A stretch of 9,488 bases of DNA, from positions 1-9,488 of the forward strand of contig CAJLWS010000045.1 in the NCBI GenBank assembly GCA_905210385.1. The letters are read 5' to 3'. The DNA comes from an uncultured Eubacteriales bacterium (GTDB lineage Bacteria > Bacillota > Clostridia > Oscillospirales > Oscillospiraceae). Shown here one piece after another: positions 1 to 5,378 of this stretch (its first letter is position 1; every line of letters starts with the position of its first letter). The position numbers were made by a program, and so were the translations under genes. The notes under the pieces are model-generated. The model saw only the letters and a list, made by a program, of their open reading frames with translations, was not told the DNA's origin and made no database searches.

Positions 1-302
1 CCATCAGCCACATCACCGGCGGCGGCTTCTATGAGAACGTGCCCAGGATGATGAGGGACGGGCTGTCCGCCCGGATCCGGCTGGACAGCTTTCCCCGCCC
101 CGCCATCTTCGACGTGATCCAGAGGGCGGGAGATATCCCGGAGCGGGACATGTACAACACCTTCAACATGGGGCTGGGCATGGTGCTTGCCCTCCCCGCC
201 TCCCAGGCCCAGCAGGCCCTGGCATTGCTTTCCGGCGCCGGCCAGCCCGCCTGGCAGGTAGGTGAAGTGGTTCCCGGCGACGGGGGTGTGGAGTTGGTAT
301 GA
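1..302 (+). CDS. purM: Phosphoribosylformylglycinamidine cyclo-ligase (AIR synthetase), C-terminal part
   Basis: This is the last 99 codons of PurM; the gene begins upstream of the window. PurM uses ATP to close the imidazole ring of FGAM, giving AIR, the fifth step of cytosolic de novo purine synthesis. The reading frame from base 3 opens with the AIRS C-terminal-domain signature HITGGGFYENVPR, followed by the family-typical PRPAIFDVIQ and NTFNMGLGM segments. It ends in GGVELV at a TGA (300-302). The stop overlaps the purN start as ATGA (299-302), so the two genes are probably translationally coupled in one operon. Nothing in the visible part looks broken; only the start and the ATP-binding half are missing, because of the window edge. 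Confidence 0.94.
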   Translation, partial: ISHITGGGFYENVPRMMRDGLSARIRLDSFPRPAIFDVIQRAGDIPERDMYNTFNMGLGMVLALPASQAQQALALLSGAGQPAWQVGEVVPGDGGVELV

Positions 303-931
303 GCAAGCGCATCGCGGTTCTGGTCTCCGGGGGCGGGACCAACCTTCAGGCCCTCATCGACGCTCAGGGCCGGGGTGAGCTGGGCGGCGGCCAGATCTGC
401 GCCGTCGTCGCCTCCAAACCCGGGGTGTACGCCTTGGAGCGGGCGGCCCAGGCGAGCATCCCCAGCTATGTGGTGGCCCGGAAGGACTACCCCTCCAGTC
501 AGGCCTTTACCATCGCCCTGGTGGATCAGCTGCGGGCGCTGGACATCGACCTGGTAGTGCTGGCGGGCTTCCTGGTCATCCTCACCGGGGAGATGGTGCG
601 GGCCTTCCCCAACGCCATCCTCAACGTCCACCCCGCCCTCATCCCCGCATTCTCCGGTGAGGGGTGCTACGGACTCCACGTCCATGAGAAGGCCCTGGAA
701 TACGGGGTCAAGGTCACCGGCGCCACAGTGCACTTCGTCAGCGAGGAGTGCGACGGCGGCCCCATCGTGCTGCAAAAGGCGGTGGACATCCTGGAGGGGG
801 ACACCCCGGAGGTCCTGCAGCGCCGGGTGATGGAACAGGCGGAGTGGATCATCCTGCCCCAGGCCGTGGCCCTGTTCTGCCAGGCGCGGTTACGGGTGGA
901 GGGCCGCACGGTGCGCATTCTTCCCCAATGA
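299..931 (+). CDS. purN: Phosphoribosylglycinamide formyltransferase (GART)
   Basis: PurN transfers a formyl group from 10-formyltetrahydrofolate to GAR, giving FGAR (third step of purine synthesis). The 210-residue protein has the usual length. Visible landmarks are the N-terminal beta strand and phosphate-binding loop IAVLVSGGGTNLQAL (5-19), the active-site NVHPALIPAFSG (109-120) with Asn109 and His111 matching the catalytic Asn/His of the family, and DGGPIVLQ (152-159), whose Asp152 matches the third catalytic residue. The C-terminal helix around EWIILPQAVALF is also typical. ATG at 299 overlaps the purM stop by four bases, which supports this start and co-translation. The next element downstream is a ZTP riboswitch only about 30 bases after the stop, so the later pur genes are probably reached by transcription through purN. 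Confidence 0.97.
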   Translation: MSKRIAVLVSGGGTNLQALIDAQGRGELGGGQICAVVASKPGVYALERAAQASIPSYVVARKDYPSSQAFTIALVDQLRALDIDLVVLAGFLVILTGEMVRAFPNAILNVHPALIPAFSGEGCYGLHVHEKALEYGVKVTGATVHFVSEECDGGPIVLQKAVDILEGDTPEVLQRRVMEQAEWIILPQAVALFCQARLRVEGRTVRILPQ

Positions 932-963
932 CGCTGGTGTTTCCCTGCGCCCAACAATCCAGC

Positions 964-1037
964 AAGCGGCATGACTGACGGAAGTGGGTCCAACCACAGG
1001 GAGTGCCGCCCCTGCATCTGCCGACCGTCTGGGCGCA
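964..1037 (+). promoter_or_regulatory. ZTP (ZMP/AICAR-sensing, pfl motif) riboswitch aptamer
   Basis: The region matches the ZTP class element by element. P1 is GCGGC (966-970) with GCCGC (1005-1009). The conserved GACTGACG follows P1 (973-980; consensus near GACUGGCG). P2 is GTGG (984-987) with CCAC (994-997) and a six-base loop, then GGGAGT (999-1004). After a short linker comes the hallmark 3' domain GCCGACCGTCTGGGCG (1020-1035). These riboswitches bind ZMP/ZTP, which accumulate when 10-formyl-folate is short, and usually turn expression on. The last bases GGGC are also the 5' arm of the following terminator hairpin, so ligand-stabilised aptamer and terminator exclude each other. The genes behind it make the enzymes that consume ZMP, which fits the class. 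The match was made by eye, not by covariance search. Confidence 0.93.
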
Positions 1038-1073
1038 CCATGTGACAAAGCTGGTGCGCCCTTTTGTATTTTT
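1031..1073 (+). terminator. Intrinsic terminator of the ZTP riboswitch expression platform
   Basis: A perfect 10-base-pair stem, GGGCGCACCA (1031-1040) with TGGTGCGCCC (1052-1061), encloses an 11-base loop and is followed directly by TTTTGTATTTTT (1062-1073). The 5' arm reuses the conserved GGGC at the 3' end of the aptamer, so termination is expected without ligand and read-through when ZMP is bound. The stem ends about 20 bases before the IMP cyclohydrolase start at 1093. Confidence 0.88.
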
Positions 1074-1092
1074 GAACACGAGGAGGACAACC

Positions 1093-1800
1093 ATGAATAC
1101 CCTTGACCTGTGCCAGCTCCTGCGGGAGCACCCCTATCCCGGCCGGGGCATCGTGCTGGGCCGCTCCGCGGACAACCGGAAGGCGGTCATCGCCTATTTC
1201 ATCATGGGCCGCAGCGAGAACAGCCGCAACCGGATCTTCGAGGCCACCGAGGACGGCATCCGCACCCGGGCCTACGACGAGTCCAAAATGACCGATCCCT
1301 CCCTGATCATCTACCACCCGGTCCGCATGGTGGGCCGGGGCGTGGTGGTCACCAACGGGGACCAGACGGATACCATCCGGGACTGCCTGCTGCGGGGCAT
1401 CACCTTCAACGAGGCCCTGCGCACCCGCTGCTTTGAGCCCGATCCCCCCAACTATACCCCCCGGATCTCCGGCCTGCTCGCCCCGGACGGCAGCTTCAAG
1501 CTGTCCATCCTGAAGTCCGCTGACGGCAACCCGGACTGCAACCTGCGTTTCTTCTATGAGTACGACGCCCCTCTGGCGGGAGAGGGCCGGTTCATCCACA
1601 CCTACCAGAAAAACGCCGACCCCCTGCCCTCCTTTGAGGGGGAGCCTCGCCGGGTGGCCATCACCGCCCCTGACGCCAAAACCCTGGCTGACGAGATCTG
1701 GTCCCACCTGAACGAGGAAAACAAGGTATCCCTATATGTCTGCTACCGGGACCTGTCTACCGGCAGAATGGACACGGTCATCCTCAACAAGCACCAGTGA
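1093..1800 (+). CDS. purO: IMP cyclohydrolase, stand-alone archaeal PurO type
   Basis: This 235-residue protein should close the ring of FAICAR to give IMP, the last step of de novo purine synthesis. It belongs to the stand-alone IMP cyclohydrolase family known first from archaeal PurO, not to the MGS-like N-terminal domain of bifunctional PurH. Landmarks are YPGRGIVLGRSADNRKAVIAY (within 15-35), SENSRNR (41-47), the NGDQTDTI block (88-95; archaeal PurO has a similar NGxxTDTI) and YTPRISG (121-127). An in-frame ATG at 1003 lies inside the riboswitch and is rejected. ATG 1093 follows AGGAGG (1081-1086) at good spacing and lies just past the riboswitch terminator. The AICAR transformylase gene follows after 41 bases, so these two genes together replace bifunctional PurH. 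Expression is probably controlled by the ZTP riboswitch. No sign of damage. Confidence 0.93.
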   Translation: MNTLDLCQLLREHPYPGRGIVLGRSADNRKAVIAYFIMGRSENSRNRIFEATEDGIRTRAYDESKMTDPSLIIYHPVRMVGRGVVVTNGDQTDTIRDCLLRGITFNEALRTRCFEPDPPNYTPRISGLLAPDGSFKLSILKSADGNPDCNLRFFYEYDAPLAGEGRFIHTYQKNADPLPSFEGEPRRVAITAPDAKTLADEIWSHLNEENKVSLYVCYRDLSTGRMDTVILNKHQ

Positions 1801-1841
1801 TCTGACTGCCCGTCGAAATATTATACAAGGAGCGACCTTTT

Positions 1842-3014
1842 ATGAAAGAGCTGGAACTGAAATACGGCTGCAACCCCAACCAGAAGCCCGCCCGTATCTT
1901 TATGCAGCAGGGGGAGCTGCCCCTCTCTGTTCTGAACGGCAAGCCCGGCTACATCAATTTCATGGACGCGCTCAACTCCTGGCAGCTGGTGAAGGCACTG
2001 AAGAAGGCCACCGGCCTGGCCTGCGCCGCCTCCTTCAAGCACGTCTCCCCTGCCGGCGCCGCCCTGGGTGCCGAGCTGACCGACGTGGAAAAGCAGATCT
2101 ACTTTGCCGACGGCTGCGATACCTCCCCCATCGCCCGGGCCTATATCAAGGCGCGGGGCGCGGACCGGCTTTGCTCCTATGGGGACTGGGCCGCTCTGAG
2201 CGAGATCTGTGATGAACCCACCGCCCGCTTCCTGGCCATGGAGGTGTCCGATGGCGTCATCGCCCCGGGCTATACCGACGCCGCCTTGGAAATCCTCAAA
2301 ACCAAGAAAAAAGGCAACTACAACGTGGTGCAGATGGATCCCACCTATGAGCCCGCCCCCATCGAGCTGCGGCACATCTACGGCATCACCTTCCAGCAGG
2401 GCTATAACAATTTTGAGATCAACGAGGCGCTGCTAGACAACATCGTAACGAAAAACAAAGATCTGCCTCAGCAGGCCAAGCACGACCTGCTGCTGGCCCT
2501 CATCACCCTGAAGTACACCCAGTCCAACTCCGTGTGCTACGTGAAGAACGGCCAGACCATCGGCGTGGGCGCGGGGCAGCAGAGCCGCATCCACTGCACC
2601 CGCCTGGCGGGCAGGAAGGCGGACAACTGGATGCTCCGCCAGCACCCCAAGGTACTGGGCCTGCAGTTCGTGGACGGCATCCGCCGGCCCAACCGGGATA
2701 ACGCCATCGACGTGTACATCTCCGACGAGTGGGAGGACGTGCTGGCCGACGGCGTGTGGCAGGAGACCTTCAAAGTGAAGCCCGAGCCCCTCACTCCCGA
2801 GGAGAAGAGGGCCTGGATCGCCACCATGAAGGATGTGGCCCTGGGCTCCGACGCCTTCTTCCCCTTTGGCGACAATGTGGAGCGAGCCCGCAAGTCCGGG
2901 GTGCAGTATATCGCTCAGCCCGGTGGATCCATCCGGGACGACAACGTCATCGAGACGGCAGACAAGTACGGCATGGTCATGTGCTTTACCGGGATGCGGC
3001 TGTTCCACCATTAA
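1842..3014 (+). CDS. purH: AICAR transformylase (phosphoribosylaminoimidazolecarboxamide formyltransferase), stand-alone
   Basis: The 390-residue protein formylates AICAR (ZMP) to FAICAR with 10-formyltetrahydrofolate, the penultimate step to IMP. It corresponds to the C-terminal AICARFT half of bifunctional PurH; the cyclohydrolase half is absent and supplied by the gene just upstream. Visible family blocks are LKYGCNPNQKPA (6-17), KHVSPAGAA (66-74) carrying the Lys-His pair equivalent to the KHxNPCG catalytic motif, SNSVCYVKNGQTIGVGAGQQSR (within 228-249), SDAFFPFGD (336-344), YIAQPGGSIRD (356-366) and the C-terminal TGMRLFHH. The KHVSPAGAA version is typical of the separate short AICARFT branch. 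ATG 1842 follows AAGGAG (1827-1832) by nine bases. It should be co-transcribed with purO under ZTP riboswitch control, so its substrate would induce it. Confidence 0.95.
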   Translation: MKELELKYGCNPNQKPARIFMQQGELPLSVLNGKPGYINFMDALNSWQLVKALKKATGLACAASFKHVSPAGAALGAELTDVEKQIYFADGCDTSPIARAYIKARGADRLCSYGDWAALSEICDEPTARFLAMEVSDGVIAPGYTDAALEILKTKKKGNYNVVQMDPTYEPAPIELRHIYGITFQQGYNNFEINEALLDNIVTKNKDLPQQAKHDLLLALITLKYTQSNSVCYVKNGQTIGVGAGQQSRIHCTRLAGRKADNWMLRQHPKVLGLQFVDGIRRPNRDNAIDVYISDEWEDVLADGVWQETFKVKPEPLTPEEKRAWIATMKDVALGSDAFFPFGDNVERARKSGVQYIAQPGGSIRDDNVIETADKYGMVMCFTGMRLFHH

Positions 3015-3207
3015 AGAATTTCCAGGGGACATCCCATGCCACCTGGATACGGACCTGCGTGCCGACCAGGCCGGCAACTTGGCCCAATACCCCCGGTTTC
3101 GCGCCCCGCGGCGCGGGTCGTGGTGTTTTTCGGAGAAGTGAATTCCCCAAAAAACGGATTGAACTTCTTTTCGCCTTCGGCGGAAAGTTCGGAAACGAGG
3201 TTTTCTT
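3015..3207 (+). other. purH-purD intergenic region with hairpins
   Basis: This 193-base gap is unusually long for adjacent operon genes, and I find no credible ORF in it. It contains a GC-only stem CGCGCC/GGCGCG (3100-3105 with 3110-3115) followed 11 bases later by TTTTT (3126-3130), at best a weak terminator. Nearer purD is a bulged 12-base-pair hairpin: GAACTT (3161-3166) with AAGTTC (3185-3190), and TTCGCC (3170-3175) with GGCGGA (3179-3184). The purD ribosome binding site GAGG (3197-3200) follows immediately. No known riboswitch class was recognised. Confidence 0.6.
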
Positions 3208-4467
3208 ATGAAAGTTTTAGTTGTGGGGGGAGGCGGCCGAGAGCACGCCATCTGCTGGAAGTTGGCCCAGTCCCCCAAGGTCACCCAGCTCTACTGCGCC
3301 CCCGGCAACGGAGGCATCGCCCAGGTGGCAACCTGCGTGGACATCAAGGCCACCGACGTGGACGGCATGGTGAAGTGGGCAAAGGACAACGCCACGGACT
3401 TCGTCATGGTGGCCCCCGACGATCCCCTGGCCCTGGGCATGGTGGACGCCATGGAACGAGCGGGGATCCCCGCCTTCGGTCCCCGGGCCAATGCCGCCAT
3501 TGTGGAGGCCAGCAAAGCGTTCTCCAAGGAACTGATGCGGAAGTACCACATCCCTACTGCAAAGTACCAGACCTTTACAGAGCTGGACAAGGCCCTGGCC
3601 TACATTGAGGAGCAGGGCGCCCCCATCGTGGTCAAGGCGGACGGCCTGGCCCTGGGCAAGGGGGTGGTGGTGGCCGCTACCGTGGACGAGGCCAAGCAGG
3701 CCGTCCGGGAAATGATGGAGGGCCACAAGTTCGGCGACTCGGGCAACACCGTAGTCGTTGAGGAGTGCATGACCGGCCCGGAGGTGACGGTGCTGGCCTT
3801 CACCGATGGCAAGACGGTGGTGCCCATGCCCGCCAGCCAGGACCACAAGCGGGCCTATGACGGCAACCAGGGCCCCAACACCGGCGGCATGGGGGCCATC
3901 TCTCCCCCGCCCCAGTACACCCCTGAGATCGCCAGACAGTGCATGGACACCATCTTCCGGCCCACCGTGGACGCCCTCCGGGCGGAGGGCCGCCCCTTCC
4001 AGGGGGTGCTCTACTTCGGCCTGATGCTCACCCCCGACGGCCCCAAGGTGGTGGAGTACAACGCCCGCTTCGGCGACCCGGAGTGTCAGGTGGTGCTCTC
4101 CCTGCTGGACAGTGATTTGATGGACATTCTCCAGGCCTGCGTGGACGGCACCCTGGGCCAGCTGGACATCCGCTGGAAGGATGAGGCGGGCTGCATCGTG
4201 GTGCTGGCCTCCGGCGGCTATCCTCTGGACTACAAGAAAGGCTACCCTATTTCCGGCCTGGAGGAGGCGGGCAAGACTGCCACCGTCTTCCACGCCGGCA
4301 CCAAACTGGGCCCCAATGGAGAGTACCTCACCAATGGCGGCCGGGTGCTGGGTGTCACCGCCACCGCTCCCACTTTGGAGGAGGCCATCGACGCCGCCTA
4401 TGCCGCAGCAAAGCGCATCTCCTTCCAGGACATGCACATGCGCACCGACATTGGGCACGCCTTCTAA
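3208..4467 (+). CDS. purD: Phosphoribosylamine-glycine ligase (GAR synthetase)
   Basis: PurD joins glycine to phosphoribosylamine with ATP, the second step of purine synthesis. The 419-residue ATP-grasp protein has the normal length and all main blocks: VVGGGGREHA (5-14), ATP-binding KADGLALGKGV (143-153), EECMTGPEVTVL (185-196), QDHKRAYDGNQGPNTGGMGA (211-230) and the metal-binding EYNARFGDPE (283-292), ending in the typical RTDIGHAF. The segment VAPDDPLALG (68-77) replaces the VGPExPLxxG of the E. coli enzyme; as far as I recall this variant is common in clostridial PurD, so I do not read it as a defect. The start at 3208 has GAGG seven bases upstream. It is the last pur gene here, and a hairpin follows the stop at once. 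Confidence 0.97.
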   Translation: MKVLVVGGGGREHAICWKLAQSPKVTQLYCAPGNGGIAQVATCVDIKATDVDGMVKWAKDNATDFVMVAPDDPLALGMVDAMERAGIPAFGPRANAAIVEASKAFSKELMRKYHIPTAKYQTFTELDKALAYIEEQGAPIVVKADGLALGKGVVVAATVDEAKQAVREMMEGHKFGDSGNTVVVEECMTGPEVTVLAFTDGKTVVPMPASQDHKRAYDGNQGPNTGGMGAISPPPQYTPEIARQCMDTIFRPTVDALRAEGRPFQGVLYFGLMLTPDGPKVVEYNARFGDPECQVVLSLLDSDLMDILQACVDGTLGQLDIRWKDEAGCIVVLASGGYPLDYKKGYPISGLEEAGKTATVFHAGTKLGPNGEYLTNGGRVLGVTATAPTLEEAIDAAYAAAKRISFQDMHMRTDIGHAF

Positions 4468-4473
4468 ATTCCT

Positions 4474-4503
4474 CCGTCGAAAAGGGCAAGCCCTTTCCGA
4501 CGG
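4474..4503 (+). terminator. Long hairpin just after purD, possible terminator or processing site
   Basis: CCGTCG (4474-4479) pairs with CGACGG (4498-4503), and after one A/C mismatch AAAGGGC (4481-4487) pairs with GCCCTTT (4490-4496), with only AA between the arms. The stem starts seven bases after the purD stop. There is no proper T-run behind it (only GTCATTT), so it may end or protect the pur transcript rather than act as a classic intrinsic terminator. Confidence 0.45.
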
Positions 4504-4512
4504 GTCATTTAC

Positions 4513-4640
4513 GGCCCGCCGCCGCGCACGCATCGTCCTATATCGACGGACGATGCGCACGTTTGCGGGCCGAGAAGTATTTTCGGCCACGCACATGTCG
4601 CGTCCGAAAATAGATTTTATTTCTCGCGCCTGGAGCGCGA
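4513..4640 (+). other. Chain of inverted repeats, some mutually exclusive, in the purD-to-regulator gap
   Basis: Four stems follow in series. (A) GGCCCGC (4513-4519) with GCGGGCC (4565-4571), enclosing a perfect ten-base stem CGCATCGTCC/GGACGATGCG (4529-4538, 4548-4557). (B) GGCCGAGAA (4568-4576) with TTTTCGGCC (4580-4588). (C) TATTTTCGG (4578-4586) with CCGAAAATA (4604-4612), enclosing ACGC/GCGT. (D) TCGCGC (4624-4629) with GCGCGA (4635-4640). Stem B overlaps both A and C, so it excludes them. I see no ORF with a ribosome binding site here. It may be a structured RNA leader, an intergenic palindromic repeat or decayed mobile DNA; the sequence alone cannot decide. Confidence 0.5.
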
Positions 4641-4684
4641 ACACTACGGAATTTATTTGTTAGGCGTTTTTACTTTACAGGAGG

Positions 4685-4712
4685 AGAACCGGAGTGGTTT
4701 CCGGTTCTTTTT
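4685..4712 (+). terminator. Intrinsic terminator upstream of the first XRE gene
   Basis: AGAACCGGA (4685-4693) pairs perfectly with TCCGGTTCT (4700-4708) around a six-base loop, and the stem runs into TTTTT (4708-4712). It lies only 27 bases before the ATG of the XRE gene at 4740. It therefore either ends pur read-through or attenuates transcription of the regulator gene. Confidence 0.7.
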
Positions 4713-4739
4713 CCCTGCTATGAACAAGGAGGTTTTCCC

Positions 4740-5201
4740 ATGACATCCCTGACCCAGCGCATCACCGAACTGCGCACCGAAAAAGGCCTGAGCCGTCCGG
4801 AGCTTTCCGCCGCCCTGGGCCTGCCCAAGAACGCCATCGAGAAGTTTGAGACCGGCCGCCAGACCCCCACCCAGGAGCAGCAGGCCAAGCTGGCCGCCTA
4901 CTTTGATGTCTCTCCCTTCTATCTTCGGGGGGAGAGCAACGACCGTACCCGGCAGGACAGCTGGATGGACGGCAGCTTTGTGGATGACGAGCCCGCCCCC
5001 GCTCCCACCCGCCGGGCCGTCTCCCGGCCCGCTCCGGCCGCCCACACCAGCGGCGAGGGCGGCTCCCTGCTGGACCCGCTGATGAAGAACAAGGCCTTCC
5101 AGGACATGGTGCGCGCCACCGTGCTGGAGGTGCTCCGATCCCCCGAGGGCCAGGAGCTGCTGGCTCAGGCGGTGCGCCGCCAGCTCAAGGGCATGAACTG
5201 A
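4740..5201 (+). CDS. XRE-family helix-turn-helix transcriptional regulator
   Basis: The 153-residue protein has an N-terminal Cro/C1-type HTH (about 5-63): ITELRTEKGLSRPELSAALG, then LPKNAIEKFETGRQTPT and the closing AAYFDVSPFYLRGE, all standard for the XRE fold. A charged, Pro/Ala-rich linker (about 70-108) joins it to a short helical C-terminus (110-153, LLDPLMKNKAFQDMVRATVL onward) that may mediate oligomerisation; I do not recognise a named domain there. ATG 4740 follows AAGGAGG (4726-4732) with seven bases between. An intrinsic terminator lies immediately upstream and terminator-like stems follow, so it is probably a single-gene unit. Its target is unknown; it may bind one of the nearby inverted repeats, as many XRE proteins autoregulate. 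A link with purine metabolism is not shown by the sequence. Confidence 0.87.
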   Translation: MTSLTQRITELRTEKGLSRPELSAALGLPKNAIEKFETGRQTPTQEQQAKLAAYFDVSPFYLRGESNDRTRQDSWMDGSFVDDEPAPAPTRRAVSRPAPAAHTSGEGGSLLDPLMKNKAFQDMVRATVLEVLRSPEGQELLAQAVRRQLKGMN

Positions 5202-5221
5202 TCCGACCCATCCGCAGCGGG

Positions 5222-5257
5222 GATTTCGCCGGAAAGTTCGGTGAAATCACCGTTTTT
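5222..5257 (+). terminator. Terminator-like stem after the first XRE gene, with an alternative fold
   Basis: CGGTG (5239-5243) pairs with CACCG (5248-5252) and is followed directly by TTTTT (5253-5257), a short intrinsic terminator about 20 bases after the XRE stop. The same bases can instead form a longer ten-base-pair stem, GATTTCGCCG (5222-5231) with CGGTGAAATC (5239-5248, one G-T pair), which would break the short stem. Confidence 0.55.
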
Positions 5258-5259
5258 CC

Positions 5260-5321
5260 GCCATGCAACCAGCGGTTGTCACATTGCAGAGGGTTGTTGG
5301 TTGCATGGCAAACCGCTTTTT
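5260..5321 (+). repeat. Two interleaved inverted repeats between the XRE genes
   Basis: An 11-base perfect inverted repeat, GCCATGCAACC (5260-5270) and GGTTGCATGGC (5299-5309), is interleaved with a seven-base repeat, AGCGGTT (5271-5277) and AACCGCT (5311-5317), the latter running into TTTTT (5317-5321). The a-b-a'-b' order means both pairings together would form a pseudoknot; otherwise they are alternatives, one resembling a terminator with a large loop. As DNA the 11-base repeat could also be a regulator-binding pair. It lies 58 bases upstream of the second XRE start. Confidence 0.6.
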
Positions 5322-5378
5322 GCTATCCTGACCACGGTCCGGTTCCCGGGCCCAATCCATCCCAGGAGGTCTCAACAC

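Noticed and set aside
1003..1092. Earlier in-frame ATG for IMP cyclohydrolase
   Set aside because: It lies inside the riboswitch and its terminator; ATG 1093 has AGGAGG and matches the family N-terminus.
3015..3207. Purine riboswitch or second ZTP riboswitch before purD
   Set aside because: The conserved core sequences of those classes are absent.
3217..4644. Long minus-strand open frames (here 475 codons; similar ones at 667-1707, 2433-3284, 7083-8108 and 8060-9034)
   Set aside because: They are antisense to well-identified genes, are rich in Gly, His, Gln and Asp as expected from GC-rich codons read backwards, and have no recognisable domains.
5241..5378. GTG start giving a 46-residue extension of the second HTH protein
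   Set aside because: The extension lies in hairpins and interleaved repeats, has no ribosome binding site and no similarity to an HTH N-terminus; ATG 5379 has AGGAGG.
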